A stretch of DNA of 33,354 nucleotides, from the NCBI GenBank assembly GCA_024225275.1, contig JAAEMS010000297.1:1-33354 (forward strand), in the 5' to 3' direction. The notes under the pieces were generated by a model, which was not told the DNA's origin, ran no database searches, and saw only the letters and a program-made list of their open reading frames with translations. Positions 23,680-32,504 of the stretch are shown here, one piece after another. Numbering within the stretch: position 1 is the first letter of the stretch; each line of letters starts with the position of its first letter. The stretch is from Actinomycetes bacterium (GTDB lineage: Bacteria > Actinomycetota > Acidimicrobiia > Acidimicrobiales > JAAEMS01). A program made the translations under genes and the position numbers.

Positions 23680-26037
23680 TCAGGTGGCGCGCTCGCGGAC
23701 GATCTTTCCGACATCGATGCGTTTCACGGCGCGAATCGAGGGGATGAGGGACAGTGAGGCGACTGCGAACATGGCCAGCGCGGCGCCAACGTAGACGAAC
23801 CATCGCAGGGTCGCGGTTATCGGGAACTGGTCGCTCGAGAACGAGTTCATGAACGCCACTGCGGCAAGGTACCCGGCGACCAGACCCGGGAGGATCCCGA
23901 TGGCGGTCAGTAGGAACGTCTCCCCGACGATCAACGAGGCCACCTGTCGGTGGGTGAGACCATTGGCGCGCATGGACGCGAACTCGCCAGATCGTTCGGT
24001 GACGTTCACCGAAATGATGTTGAAGATCAGCGCGAACGCCATGGCGCCACCGAAGGCGAGCATCATGCCGATGAAGACGTAGAAGAAGACCTGGAAGTCC
24101 TCGATGAGACCGCGGATCTCGTTGGAGTCGACGGCGGCGGCGACATCGTCGATTCCGCGGATCCTGTCGATCACCGCCGCCGCCGGCTCTTCGTCGAATT
24201 GTGCCTTCGCCGTCGTGTAGGCCGGAAGACCGAGGATCTCGGACGTGACGGCCGCGTCAGACGCCTCGAGAGCCGTCGACAGTGCCCGGGTGTCCATGTA
24301 GGCCATCGTGCCGAGCGGTTCGTCGACGAACCCGCCGACAGTAGTGGTCAGCTCGACTTCGAGCCCGGGGAGCTCGATGGTGACGGCGTCCCCCACCGAG
24401 ATATCCAGGATGCCTTCGGTGGCCTTCCCCAGAAGGATCCCACTGTCGGGAAGCGGCATGTCGAAACCATGCACGCGGGTGGCGGGCTCATAGGCTTCGA
24501 GAACCGTGGTGAACGTCTCGCCGTTTCCTTCGATCACCGTTTGTAGGGCAACAACAGGCTCGGCGTGGGCAACGCCTGCCGTCGCTTCCAATGCCTCCAA
24601 CTGTTGGTCGCCGACGGGGACCGTGAAGAACACCTGTGCATCCTCGAGCGCGACCTCGTTGAACTGTCGATCGATGCTCACGAGCATCGTGTCCATCATC
24701 CCCCACGACGCGAGGATCAGGGTCATGGCGAGGACGACACCCGCGACCATCGAGAGACTGCGCCTCTTGTTGCGCCCGAGTCCCCTCAAGCTCATGCGCC
24801 AGCGCACAGGGGCGCGGCGCAGAGGTGGAATGAGGGTCTCGAACAGTGATCGCTTCCCTCCCTCGGGTGGGGCGTCGCCGCGCATCGCTTCCGCCGGTGC
24901 CAACCTCGATACGGCCCGGGCGGGTGGGATACCTGCGAGCCCACCGGCCACCGCCCCGAACCCGACTGCGATGAACAGGGTCGGCCAGTGGAACCGGGCA
25001 ACCAGATCCGGGATCCCGAATACCGTGGTGTAGATCGCGGTCATTCCAATGGCGAGCAAGGCTCCGAGGAGGACTCCCACGGCTGCTCCGATCAGTCCGA
25101 CCATGAGCCCGTACACCAGGTAGTGCGTGCTCATTCGACGGCGCGAGAATCCGGTGGCTCGAAGGGTGCCGATGACTCCTCGCTGGGAGAACACCAGCCT
25201 GGTGACGACCACATAGATGGCCATGCCCGCGGCCGCGAGGAACAAGAGGGGAAGGGCGACGGCAACCGTGCGGAGCCCATCGATCTCCAGGTTGATCGTC
25301 GCGTTCGAAGGATGGTCTGTGAGGGGCTGCGTATCGGCCGCGTTGGCGGCAGCCGCCGCGGCTTCGACGGCGGCGTCGAGCTCGTCGACGGCGGCTCCTT
25401 CGTCGTAGCGGACCAGCACCTGGTCCACGACTACCTGGCTGTCGAGAGAGGCGAGAACCGTCTGATCGACGAACGCGACACCAAATGACTTCGGTGGAGT
25501 GAAGATGCTCTGTCGATCACGCGCCGGCCACAAGTACTCCGGAGAGGTCGCAATCCCGGCGATAGTGACTTCTTGTCCGGCGATGAGGAAGACATCACCG
25601 ACACCGAGTTCGAAGTCGGCCGCAGCGTGCGCTTCCAACACCACCGATGACGGGTCGTCGGGATCGAGGGCCGCTCCCTCGTCGATGTCCACACGGTTGA
25701 GCGCGGGCTCGCCTTCTGCCGGGAAGCCGACGACCCGACCGAGGAAGCTGTATCCACTGGCCTCCATCGGTACGTCGGCTTGGCGGCGCTCTTCGACCGT
25801 GGCCACCCCGTCGAGGGAGGCCACCGTCTCGGCCAGCCCCTCATCGGCGCCGCTGATGGTCATCTCCGCCATCGCCAGACGGTCGTAGGAACCGTCCAGG
25901 GAAGCGCCGAGGTTCAGGTAGGCGTTGAAGGTTCCGGCGAACAGGGAGACCCCGAGCACCACAGCCACCAGCACCGCCACGAACTGCCACTTCTGTCGCC
26001 TGATGTCACGGCGCCGCTTCAGCGGGAGCATTCTCAC
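23680..26037 (-). CDS. ABC transporter permease with two FtsX/MacB-type domains
   Basis: A protein of 785 aa. An N-terminal helix (FVAVLVAVVLGVSLFAGTFN) leads into a large extracytoplasmic MacB-like domain (about 45-255). Three FtsX helices follow, with MAIYVVVTRLVFSQRGVIGT and LRATGFSRRRM, then a second unit with its own helix (about residue 430), periplasmic domain and C-terminal helices (FEFASMRANGL-type loop, read as GEFASMRANGLTHRQVASLI). This doubled layout is typical of type VII ABC permeases that act as one chain pair and move lipoproteins, lipids or drugs. Its GTG overlaps the ATPase stop as GTGA. The substrate is unknown. Confidence 0.9.
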   Translation of the reverse strand: MRMLPLKRRRDIRRQKWQFVAVLVAVVLGVSLFAGTFNAYLNLGASLDGSYDRLAMAEMTISGADEGLAETVASLDGVATVEERRQADVPMEASGYSFLGRVVGFPAEGEPALNRVDIDEGAALDPDDPSSVVLEAHAAADFELGVGDVFLIAGQEVTIAGIATSPEYLWPARDRQSIFTPPKSFGVAFVDQTVLASLDSQVVVDQVLVRYDEGAAVDELDAAVEAAAAAANAADTQPLTDHPSNATINLEIDGLRTVAVALPLLFLAAAGMAIYVVVTRLVFSQRGVIGTLRATGFSRRRMSTHYLVYGLMVGLIGAAVGVLLGALLAIGMTAIYTTVFGIPDLVARFHWPTLFIAVGFGAVAGGLAGIPPARAVSRLAPAEAMRGDAPPEGGKRSLFETLIPPLRRAPVRWRMSLRGLGRNKRRSLSMVAGVVLAMTLILASWGMMDTMLVSIDRQFNEVALEDAQVFFTVPVGDQQLEALEATAGVAHAEPVVALQTVIEGNGETFTTVLEAYEPATRVHGFDMPLPDSGILLGKATEGILDISVGDAVTIELPGLEVELTTTVGGFVDEPLGTMAYMDTRALSTALEASDAAVTSEILGLPAYTTAKAQFDEEPAAAVIDRIRGIDDVAAAVDSNEIRGLIEDFQVFFYVFIGMMLAFGGAMAFALIFNIISVNVTERSGEFASMRANGLTHRQVASLIVGETFLLTAIGILPGLVAGYLAAVAFMNSFSSDQFPITATLRWFVYVGAALAMFAVASLSLIPSIRAVKRIDVGKIVRERAT

Positions 26038-26750
26038 CAGGCCACGTCCACTGGATCCTTCGGCGCCTCGACCCGCTCGTTCTCGATGATCTGGCCATCG
26101 CGGAGATCGATCACCCGGTTGGCGATCTCGGCGATCTGGCTGTTGTGGGTCACCACGATGATCGTGCGATCACCGGTATCGGTGATCTCCCGCAGGAGGC
26201 TGAGCACCTGGGTCCCAGTCTCGGTGTCGAGTGCGCCCGTGGGCTCATCGCACAGCATCAGGGGCGGGTTCTTCACCAGACCACGGGCGATCGAAACCCG
26301 CTGTTGCTCGCCACCGGACAGCTGACCCGGGAAGTGGTGCAAGCGATCGGCCAGACCCACCGAGGCCAGAACAGCCTCGCTCCGCTCCTTCACACCGCCC
26401 CCGGTCAGCTCAGCAATGAGCGCAACGTTCTCGTACGCGGTCAGCGATGGCACCAGGTTGTAGAACTGGAAGACGAAACCGACCGATTTGAGTCGATATT
26501 CGGTTCGACCGTCGTCGTCGAGGCCGTTCAGATTGAAGCCATTGGCCTCGACATCTCCCGAGGTCGGCGGTTCGAGCGCCCCGATCTGGTTCAGCAGGGT
26601 CGTCTTCCCGCTACCCGACGCCCCCCGCAGCACGACGAACTCCCCACGAGGGATCTCGAATGTCACCCCGGCGAGCGCATGCACTTCCGTGTCGCCTTCG
26701 CCATAGGTCTTCGTCAGGCCCGTGGCCCGCACCGCCCGATCCGTCTCCAT
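26034..26750 (-). CDS. ABC transporter ATP-binding protein, LolD/MacB type
   Basis: A protein of 238 aa with all nucleotide-binding motifs: Walker A GASGSGKTT, Q-loop in VGFVFQFYNLVPSLT, signature LSGGEQQRVSIARGL, Walker B LMLCDEPTGALD, and the switch His in IIVVTHNSQIA. The TYGEGDTEVHAL start and the LVPSLTAYENV segment are diagnostic of the LolD/MacB/FtsE group. It powers the downstream permease, with which it is translationally coupled (GTGA overlap). The ATG at 26750 is followed by the conserved ATGLTKTYG. No substrate-binding or outer partner gene is present. Confidence 0.93.
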   Translation of the reverse strand: METDRAVRATGLTKTYGEGDTEVHALAGVTFEIPRGEFVVLRGASGSGKTTLLNQIGALEPPTSGDVEANGFNLNGLDDDGRTEYRLKSVGFVFQFYNLVPSLTAYENVALIAELTGGGVKERSEAVLASVGLADRLHHFPGQLSGGEQQRVSIARGLVKNPPLMLCDEPTGALDTETGTQVLSLLREITDTGDRTIIVVTHNSQIAEIANRVIDLRDGQIIENERVEAPKDPVDVAW

Positions 26751-26843
26751 CCTCGCTCCTATCGTTGGAGAGACCCTGTTTAGCCGGGAAGCGACCGAGA
26801 TTCTCCCCGCGGAGCGGGCAACCTCGAACCGCAGAGGCGCTGC

Positions 26844-27311
26844 CTAATGTGCGTCTCGCCAACTCCGGGGCCATGCGTCGGCCCCGAAGTGCCACTCGTC
26901 GGTGCGGTAGTTGATACCGGTCGCCGCCGCGACGAGGCGGTCGCCGGCAATCACTTCGACATTGGCATGGGCGAAGCGTCGCGTCCTGTTGGTCACTGTT
27001 GCCGTGGCCACCAAGTGATCCCCCGGACGCACACCGCGCATGTAGCTGATGTCGATCTGCACCGCCATGGCCACCCGGCCGTCGCTACTCCCCGCGAATG
27101 ACATCGCGATGTCGGCGAGGGAGAACACGACACCGCCATGGCCCCCACCGAGGAAGTTCGTGTGGTGGTCCCCAATGGTGCAGCCGACCGACGCGTGGTC
27201 CAACGACCACTCGATCAGATGGGCACCCAGATGGGCTGAATGGGGGTCGCTTCGGAATAGTGCATCGAGGCGGTCGGCGAGCTCACGGGGGAGCATCCCA
27301 CCCGGCGGCAT
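26844..27311 (-). CDS. PaaI-type hotdog thioesterase
   Basis: A protein of about 155 aa with the hotdog-fold signature: TNFLGGGHGGVVFSLADIAM, in which the helix residues and the Asp of LADIAM match the PaaI active site, then VQIDISYMRGVRPGDHLVAT and FAHANVEV. It would hydrolyse an acyl- or phenylacetyl-CoA-type thioester in the cytoplasm; the substrate is unknown. Several in-frame ATGs exist (27347, 27338, 27317, 27311); 27311 has GAGG eight bases upstream and gives MPPGGMLPRELADRLD, so it was chosen. It is divergent from the amphi-Trp gene. Confidence 0.85.
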   Translation of the reverse strand: MPPGGMLPRELADRLDALFRSDPHSAHLGAHLIEWSLDHASVGCTIGDHHTNFLGGGHGGVVFSLADIAMSFAGSSDGRVAMAVQIDISYMRGVRPGDHLVATATVTNRTRRFAHANVEVIAGDRLVAAATGINYRTDEWHFGADAWPRSWRDAH

Positions 27312-27415
27312 GGACATGACCTCAGTGTTAGCACCCATATTGAGCACCCACGAGCAATCCTGGTGGCGACGTTGCCCGGGTGGTCATGCGTCGTCTGGCG
27401 CGCGAGAGTCATCGG

Positions 27416-27637
27416 ATGACTGAATTGATTGAGATCGAGGAAAAGCACCGGCTGCGCCGCGAAGATGCGGCCGCGGTACTCCGGCGCTTGGCCGACTCGC
27501 TGTCTCGCCACAACGAGTTGGAGTTCGTGCGCGGCGCAGTGCGGGTGCGCGTCGAGGTACCCGACGAGGTGGAGATCGAGGTGGAGATCGAGGCCGACAC
27601 CGAGGGCGGCTCCCTCGAGGTCGAAATCAGCTGGTAG
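27416..27637 (+). CDS. amphi-Trp domain protein
   Basis: A protein of 73 aa matching the amphi-Trp domain as I know it: a charged start with EEKHRLRREDAAAVLRRLAD, a middle ELEFVRGAVRVRVEVPD and a strongly acidic alternating strand ending in the terminal Trp (GSLEVEISW). These domains are small, cytoplasmic and of unknown function. The length is normal. The start has no strong ribosome binding site. It follows the thioesterase divergently by about 105 bp. Confidence 0.75.
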   Translation: MTELIEIEEKHRLRREDAAAVLRRLADSLSRHNELEFVRGAVRVRVEVPDEVEIEVEIEADTEGGSLEVEISW

Positions 27638-27704
27638 GCCCTCAGCCATGATCACCCCACCCGGTATCGCCGCCGAAGACGATGGGGCTGGTCTTGTGAG
27701 CTGG

Positions 27705-28042
27705 TCAGCTCCCCAGCGTCACCACCACGGCGAGGACGGCGACCACAGCCGACGCGGCCAAAAGGGCTTTCGCCTCAGTCCTGCCGATCTTGCGGTCCGC
27801 GCATGCGGCCATGCCGAGCAGCAGTCCGAGTCGTACGAGTTGGCCCACGACCGGGCCGTCAACGAACAGTCAGCCGAAACCGGAAGCCAGGACGAGACCG
27901 CCGGCGGTGAGACACAACACCGGTTCCACCGGCGACGGCCGTTCTCTCGAGCGGCTGATGAACGCATGCCAGAGGGCGAGCGCGATCCAGACGGCGATGC
28001 GGCGAGCATCACCGCTGCGGGCCAGACGAAATCGTCATCCAT
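27705..28042 (-). pseudogene. Broken small membrane protein gene (about 111 aa when intact)
   Basis: An ATG at 28042 with AGGGAGA six bases upstream starts MDDDFVWPAAVML. A one-base frame change near 28000 joins it to RRIAVWIALALWHAFISRSR, then EPVLCLTAGGLVLASGFG, an in-frame TGA, and LFVDGPVVGQLVRLGLLLGM ending AVVAVLAVVVTLGS. Read through, these form four short hydrophobic segments separated by loops, as in a small integral membrane protein. The TGA replaces what is probably a Trp codon. The family is unknown. Two lesions suggest real decay, though one sequencing error cannot be excluded. Confidence 0.55.
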
Positions 28043-28180
28043 CGGTATCTCCCTGCCGGTCGCTGGGTCGGCGTGGGTGAATGCTATCTCCAGGCAACTC
28101 CCGCAGGCCCATGGGCCGGAGGGATTGCTCGCGTGATTGGCAGTTGAAGGGCATTGCTGGCCGGGTGTGGTGTCGAGCAC

Positions 28181-29317
28181 TCATCGGGCGTTCTCACCAT
28201 GCCGACTCGGTTGTGGGGTCACCAACGCAGCGTCATGCCCCCATCTCGAATGAACCCGGTGGGCGATCCCAACCGAGATGCAGAACACTCCAACGCCGAT
28301 GCCCTGGTGGGTGAGTGCCATCCACTTCTGAACGTTCATCAGTACCACCAGGACACCCATCGTGATCTGCAGCCCTATGAAGATGAGCATCAGACTCGTC
28401 ATGATCCGGAGGGCATCGCTGCCGGGATGATCTCGGCGGACCACAACGAACACGGCCACACCGATGGCGGCGACCACGAAGGCCAGCCAGCGGTGTATCC
28501 AGTGGGAGCTGATTGGCTCGAAGAGGCTCAGCCACCACTCGTCGCCTCCCGCCAGAAGGCCGGGTGGTACCAGTCGTCCGAACATGAGAGGCCAGGTATT
28601 GGACACATGCCCGGCCTTCAGGCCGGCGACGAGCCCCCCAAAGGCGATCTGCACCACGACGGCTCCCAGTAGAGCCCAGGCGAGTGTGTGGCTGCGGCTT
28701 CGGAGGGTAGGTCCGGCGCAACGATCGGCTGCCCGCTCGGTGTCCATTCGGTCGAGGGCGAACCACAGAACGATGCCGAGCAAGAGCAGAGCGGTCAGCA
28801 GGTGAACCGTCAGTCTGAAGTGGCTCACTGCTGGTCGGTCGCGCAGCCCGCTCGACACCATGATCCAGCCGAGGATCCCCTGTACCCCGAACAGGATGGT
28901 GATCGCCCAGTAGCGCAATGACGATCGCCAGCTCAGCCTCCCCTTCCAGAGGAACCAGAACAGGGGGAGTACCACCAGCAAGCCCGCTATTCGGGCGATG
29001 AGCCGGTGTGCCCATTCGATGTAGAAGATCCTCTGGTACTCCGCCAGGGTCATGCTTCGGTTGATGAGCTGGTATTCGGGGGTCTGCTGGTAGTCGGCGA
29101 ATGACTGTTCCCAGGCGACGTCACCGATAGGCGGGATGACGCCGGTGACGACGTCCCATTCGGTAATGGAGAGCCCGGCACGAGAGAGGCGGACGTAGCC
29201 CCCGACGACCACCATCGTGGCCACCAACACCGCCACCATGAGCAACCAGCGAGTGATGGGATCGTTGAGTCCGACCCAGCGAGCTCTCGAGACAGATTGA
29301 TCGGTACCGAGGATCAC
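28181..29317 (-). CDS. ctaA: Heme A synthase, COX15-type
   Basis: A protein of 378 aa with eight transmembrane helices in two four-helix halves. The first half holds GGYVRLSRAGLSITEWDVVT, the COX15/type 2 signature, and IEWAHRLIARIAG; helix His residues recur in RLTVHLLTALLLLG, HWIHRWLAFVV and ALTHQGIGVGV. It oxidises heme O to heme A in the membrane, supplying the a-type oxidase encoded at 15956-19344. The COX15-like N-terminal half is unlike the short Bacillus-type CtaA. The GTG at 29317 gives VILGTDQ; the frame is open farther upstream but across a palindrome and the IS remnant. No good ribosome binding site is visible. Confidence 0.9.
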   Translation of the reverse strand: MILGTDQSVSRARWVGLNDPITRWLLMVAVLVATMVVVGGYVRLSRAGLSITEWDVVTGVIPPIGDVAWEQSFADYQQTPEYQLINRSMTLAEYQRIFYIEWAHRLIARIAGLLVVLPLFWFLWKGRLSWRSSLRYWAITILFGVQGILGWIMVSSGLRDRPAVSHFRLTVHLLTALLLLGIVLWFALDRMDTERAADRCAGPTLRSRSHTLAWALLGAVVVQIAFGGLVAGLKAGHVSNTWPLMFGRLVPPGLLAGGDEWWLSLFEPISSHWIHRWLAFVVAAIGVAVFVVVRRDHPGSDALRIMTSLMLIFIGLQITMGVLVVLMNVQKWMALTHQGIGVGVFCISVGIAHRVHSRWGHDAALVTPQPSRHGENAR

Positions 29318-29334
29318 GGGACGCAAGTGTAGGA

Positions 29335-29365
29335 ACGGCGGCCCCGCCGTGGCGATTCGACGAAT
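29335..29365. promoter_or_regulatory. Two short palindromes upstream of ctaA
   Basis: ACGGCGG at 29335-29341 pairs with CCGCCGT at 29344-29350, and ATTCG at 29355-29359 pairs with CGAAT at 29361-29365. Both lie 18-48 bp upstream of the ctaA start. They may be operators for ctaA or belong to the end of the adjacent IS remnant. Confidence 0.3.
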
Positions 29366-29389
29366 ACTGGGCTTCTGATCGATCGAGCT

Positions 29390-30560
29390 GTGGCCAAGGA
29401 CGCCCCCTGCGGCAATGGTCCCATGGGGTCGTCCCGGGTGCGAGACCTGCGGTCGTTCGGGCAGCCCACCAGGCTGGTGTGGCGCAAGCGCCGCTGGCGG
29501 TGCCCGCAGTGTTCTGCGCGGTCGGATCGTGGGCAGAGCAGCACGAACAGATCCCCCCGGGGTCACACCTGTTGACCACCAGGGCCGGGCGCTGGGCCAC
29601 CGTCCAGGTCGGCCGGTGGGGCCGGTCGGTCACCGAGGTGGCGGACGAACTCGGTTGTGATTGGCACACCGTGAACCGGGCCGCGATCGCCTTTGGCCAG
29701 GCCCCAATCGATGATGACCCGGACCGGATCCCAACGGTTCGGGCTCTGTCGTTGGATGAGACATGATTCAAACGCGAAGGCCGATGGAGGACCCAGCGAT
29801 GGTCCACCGAGCTGGTTGACGCCCCCACCGGTCAGCTGTTGGATGTGGTGGAGGGCCGCACCGCGTCAGCCCCCGCGCAGTGGCTGGCCGGACGCCACCC
29901 GGTATGGCTGTCCCGGATCCAGTGGGCGGTGCTCGACCTGTCCGGCCCGTACCGGTCCACGTTCGCCATCATGCTCCCGGACGCAGTCCAGGTCGCGGAT
30001 CCGATGCTTCATGTGGTGCAGTTGGCCAACCGGCGTCTCGATGAGTGCCGCCGTCGAGTGCAGAACGAGCTCCTGGGCCATCGGGGCCACAAGGCCGATC
30101 CGTTGTTCCGGGCTCGCCGGCTGTTGACGATGGCCCATGAACGCCTCGATCCCGTCGGCGATGAGAAGCGCCGGGGTCTGCTTGCCGCGGGGGACCCCAA
30201 AGGCGAGGTGGCGTATGCGTGGCGTTATCGGACAAGAGGCGGTCCGGTTCCCTCTATGACATCCCCAACCCCGACATCGCTCATCAGTACCTGGCCGAGC
30301 CGGCCGCCGATCTCCAGGACGACACGTTCCCACCCGAAGTGCAGAGCCTGGGCCGGACCCTGACCCGATGGTATGACCAGATCGTGGCCTGGCATCGGGC
30401 CCGCGCCACCAACGGGCCCGCGGAAGCAATCAACAACCTGGTCAAGCGGATCAGACGCACCGCATTCGGGTTCCGATCCTTCCACAACTACCGGATCCGG
30501 TCGATGCTCTACGCCGGACGGCCCAACTGGGATCTCCTCGCCACGGTCACCCCCCGCTGA
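29390..30560 (+). pseudogene. Decayed ISL3-family transposase
   Basis: The remnant reads, across frames, RSFGQPTRLVWRKRRWRCPQ (zinc-finger region), LTTRAGRWATVQVGRWGRSV, DELGCDWHTVNRAAIAFGQA, ALSLDET (first catalytic Asp), VLDLSGPYRSTFAIMLPDAV (second Asp), VQNELLGHRGHKADPLFRAR and NGPAEAINNLVKRIRRTAFG (Glu) to NYRIRSMLYAGRPNWDLLAT. This is an ISL3 DDE transposase in order. It is broken by a frameshift near 29520, a TGA right after SLDET at 29764-29766, a small in-frame insertion in DPMLHVV, and a frameshift near 30230. The N-terminus is short. No clear terminal inverted repeats were found. Confidence 0.85.
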
Positions 30561-30791
30561 AATCCGAAGCGCCGGCAAACGATTCGGACTCGACGGCGCT
30601 GGGACGATTCACTCGATCACCCTCGCTTCTGGGCACCCGATCCGTCAACGCAATCGGTGCCAGTTGGCATCGTGTCGGGCCCGTTCTCAGATGCGGCGCC
30701 AGGATCCTTTGGTGGTAACCCCGCGAGTTGGGGCGGGGAACACCGACGCGTCGGGGCCAGGTCGTCGATGTGCCTGTCGAGATGGGCGCGG
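30561..30791. other. Region between the ISL3 remnant and the domain V element, without a gene
   Basis: No coding signal. It contains repeat copy 2 at 30630-30652 and a perfect hairpin, CCCCGC at 30719-30724 with GCGGGG at 30733-30738. The hairpin segment could be part of the intron remnant's upstream domains. Confidence 0.5.
30630..30652 (+). repeat. 23-bp dispersed repeat, copy 2
   Basis: TGGGC followed by ACCCGATCCGTCAACGCA, 22 of 23 identical to 21325-21347 in the same orientation. It lies between the ISL3 remnant and the intron remnant. Confidence 0.85.
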
Positions 30792-30865
30792 GAGCCGCAG
30801 GACCGGAGACTGTCACGTACGGTTCTGTAGAGAGCGGGAAGGGGAGGTTCCCTCCCTCCACTCAC
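30792..30865 (+). mobile_element. Group II intron 3' remnant (domains V and VI)
   Basis: A 34-base domain V starts GAGCCGC at 30792 and ends ACGGTTC at 30825. It contains the catalytic AGC triad in the 5' strand, a GAGA tetraloop, and the 3' strand CTGTCACGTACGGTTC. As I recall it, this agrees at nearly every base with bacterial domain V; the differences are mostly in the 5' strand, at base 7 (C), 9 (G) and 13 (C), and one is in the loop. It is followed by a GC-rich hairpin (AAGGGGAGG/CCTCCCTCC) with an unpaired A in CCACTC, as in domain VI, and by an intron-like 3' end CTCAC at about 30865. No reverse transcriptase gene or 5' intron end is present, so it is a fragment. Confidence 0.65.
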
Positions 30866-31006
30866 CAGGGTCAACTTCCACAGGCGCTCTCAGTTCTGGA
30901 AGTGTAAAGAGCTGCCAGAATCTCAGAGCCCTTGTCTCGCAACCGGGATGCTCACACCACCCTCGGACCCGAAGCGCCACCAAACCACTGCTCGCAGCTG
31001 TAATGC

Positions 31007-32206
31007 CTATCGCTTGTCCTCCACCGTAACCTCAATACCTCTAGCGGCCAGCTCCCGAACAAAATCGTCAAAAGGAATGTCGTTAATGGGAGAAAGCAGC
31101 CCTCGTCTCGTGAGTTTGCCAGAACCGATCATCAGCGCGCCAATACTAACCGTATAACCAACCGCACGATTCATGGACATATATCCGGTTTCCAAATCGC
31201 GCTTGTCAACCATTTGATAAACTAGCTGCCTTGCTTCCCCGTTCTTCTGTCCCGCTACTTCCACTCGGATAACTGCCACGTCACGCTCGTCGTCGCCGTA
31301 TTGCAGATAAGGAGCCATCGCCGCCGCCATGAATCGCTGTGGACTTATTGCCGCGCCGTCTACCATAACAGGCTCACTGTCCAGCAGATGCAGATCGACG
31401 ATTGCTTTCCAGAATGCGCAGTGACCCGGCCAACGAATGGCATACCGGCCTATGTTTCGCAGATCAGCATGTTCAATCCCCAGAAGGTCGGCATACGGTA
31501 AGGCATCTCCATTCGGATATGCCTCTAGCCTGCCCAGCCCAGGAATGTCTACTAGGTGCATATGTTCTGGAGCAAACATCCCCGAGTCGTTGATATGGAC
31601 AACCTCACCCTCCCGAATGATGCGCCCTGCTCGGCGATACGATTTCATCACCCCTTCAAATGTCCATGAAATCTTGTACTTGATGGGATTGTCGGCAGCG
31701 TCAGCGTCTGGAAATCCGCCTCCATAACAAGAAATATCTTCAACGCTATCCAATGAACGAACAGCATGACCCAAGAGAACCAAATCAATGCCGGGGTCAA
31801 GACCAAATTCGGGCAGAATCGTAATGCCCCTAGCTTCGATCTCTCCGGCCATTGCTTTAAGCTCAGGTGTGATGTAGGAAGTGAAGGCCATGTGAACACC
31901 GTTGCGGACAGCGGCAACGGCAATTGTGTTGATACAGTCTTTGGGCAGTAGATTGATAATGACATCCACGTCTTGCGCAATCAGACGATCCAGATCCTCT
32001 TGTCTGGTGACATCAATTTGCTCACAGCGTACGTTAGGACCATTTCGACTTCGCTCACCATGAGCGTAGCCCATTTCGACAACATGTGCCCGTAATGCTT
32101 CGATATTCCAATCGGCCGCAATGATCTCCTTGACTTCGTTACGCTGTGCCAAGTCGTACAACGCGGCTCTTCCCTGCATACCAATACCTAGAAGCAATAT
32201 CTTCAT
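31007..32206 (-). CDS. Saccharopine dehydrogenase-like NAD(P)-binding protein
   Basis: A protein of 399 aa. It starts MKILLLGIGMQGRAALYDLA, a Rossmann GxGxxG fold with the Q-G-R variant, followed by IIAADWNIEALRAH (Asp of the cofactor pocket). DVDVIINLLPKDCINTIAVA and AFTSYITPELKAMAGE lead to LPEFGLDPGIDLVLLGHAVR, the saccharopine dehydrogenase C-terminal-half motif. The intact frame suggests a functional enzyme, perhaps an oxidoreductase of an amino-acid-like or carboxyamine substrate. Base use is unlike the neighbours: two 60-base stretches I counted are 48-50% G+C, with many AAA, ATA and TTC-rich codons. It sits between IS and intron remnants, so recent transfer is likely. GAGG precedes the ATG. 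Confidence 0.82.
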   Translation of the reverse strand: MKILLLGIGMQGRAALYDLAQRNEVKEIIAADWNIEALRAHVVEMGYAHGERSRNGPNVRCEQIDVTRQEDLDRLIAQDVDVIINLLPKDCINTIAVAAVRNGVHMAFTSYITPELKAMAGEIEARGITILPEFGLDPGIDLVLLGHAVRSLDSVEDISCYGGGFPDADAADNPIKYKISWTFEGVMKSYRRAGRIIREGEVVHINDSGMFAPEHMHLVDIPGLGRLEAYPNGDALPYADLLGIEHADLRNIGRYAIRWPGHCAFWKAIVDLHLLDSEPVMVDGAAISPQRFMAAAMAPYLQYGDDERDVAVIRVEVAGQKNGEARQLVYQMVDKRDLETGYMSMNRAVGYTVSIGALMIGSGKLTRRGLLSPINDIPFDDFVRELAARGIEVTVEDKR

Positions 32207-32504
32207 GTTCAGACCTCGTCTATATCCTGTATCTTGTTAGTCCAGTTCTTGGGTGATGTCCAAAGAATTGATAACCTTTTCCCTTGCCGCAACACCGTGT
32301 TGTCCTGCCACTTGATGGAAGTCCCTGAAAGGGGGAAAGACCGGCCAACCGGCTCGCCCGAATCTACCTCACTGTTGGCCCCCAAGCCAATAATCCTTTG
32401 TAGATTGCTTGGTGAAGGACCACTCAACCGATCGACGCCGCCTCTAGCCCCATAAACAGGGTCCCCGGATTTCAAGGTGTCACGATGGTGGCTGATTCTG
32501 GGAC
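32207..32504. other. Low-GC spacer upstream of the saccharopine dehydrogenase-like gene
   Basis: About 300 bp of lower G+C than most of the window, continuing the character of the gene downstream. It must hold the promoter of that gene; no confident -35/-10 pair was found. Open frames on both strands are not protein-like. Confidence 0.45.
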
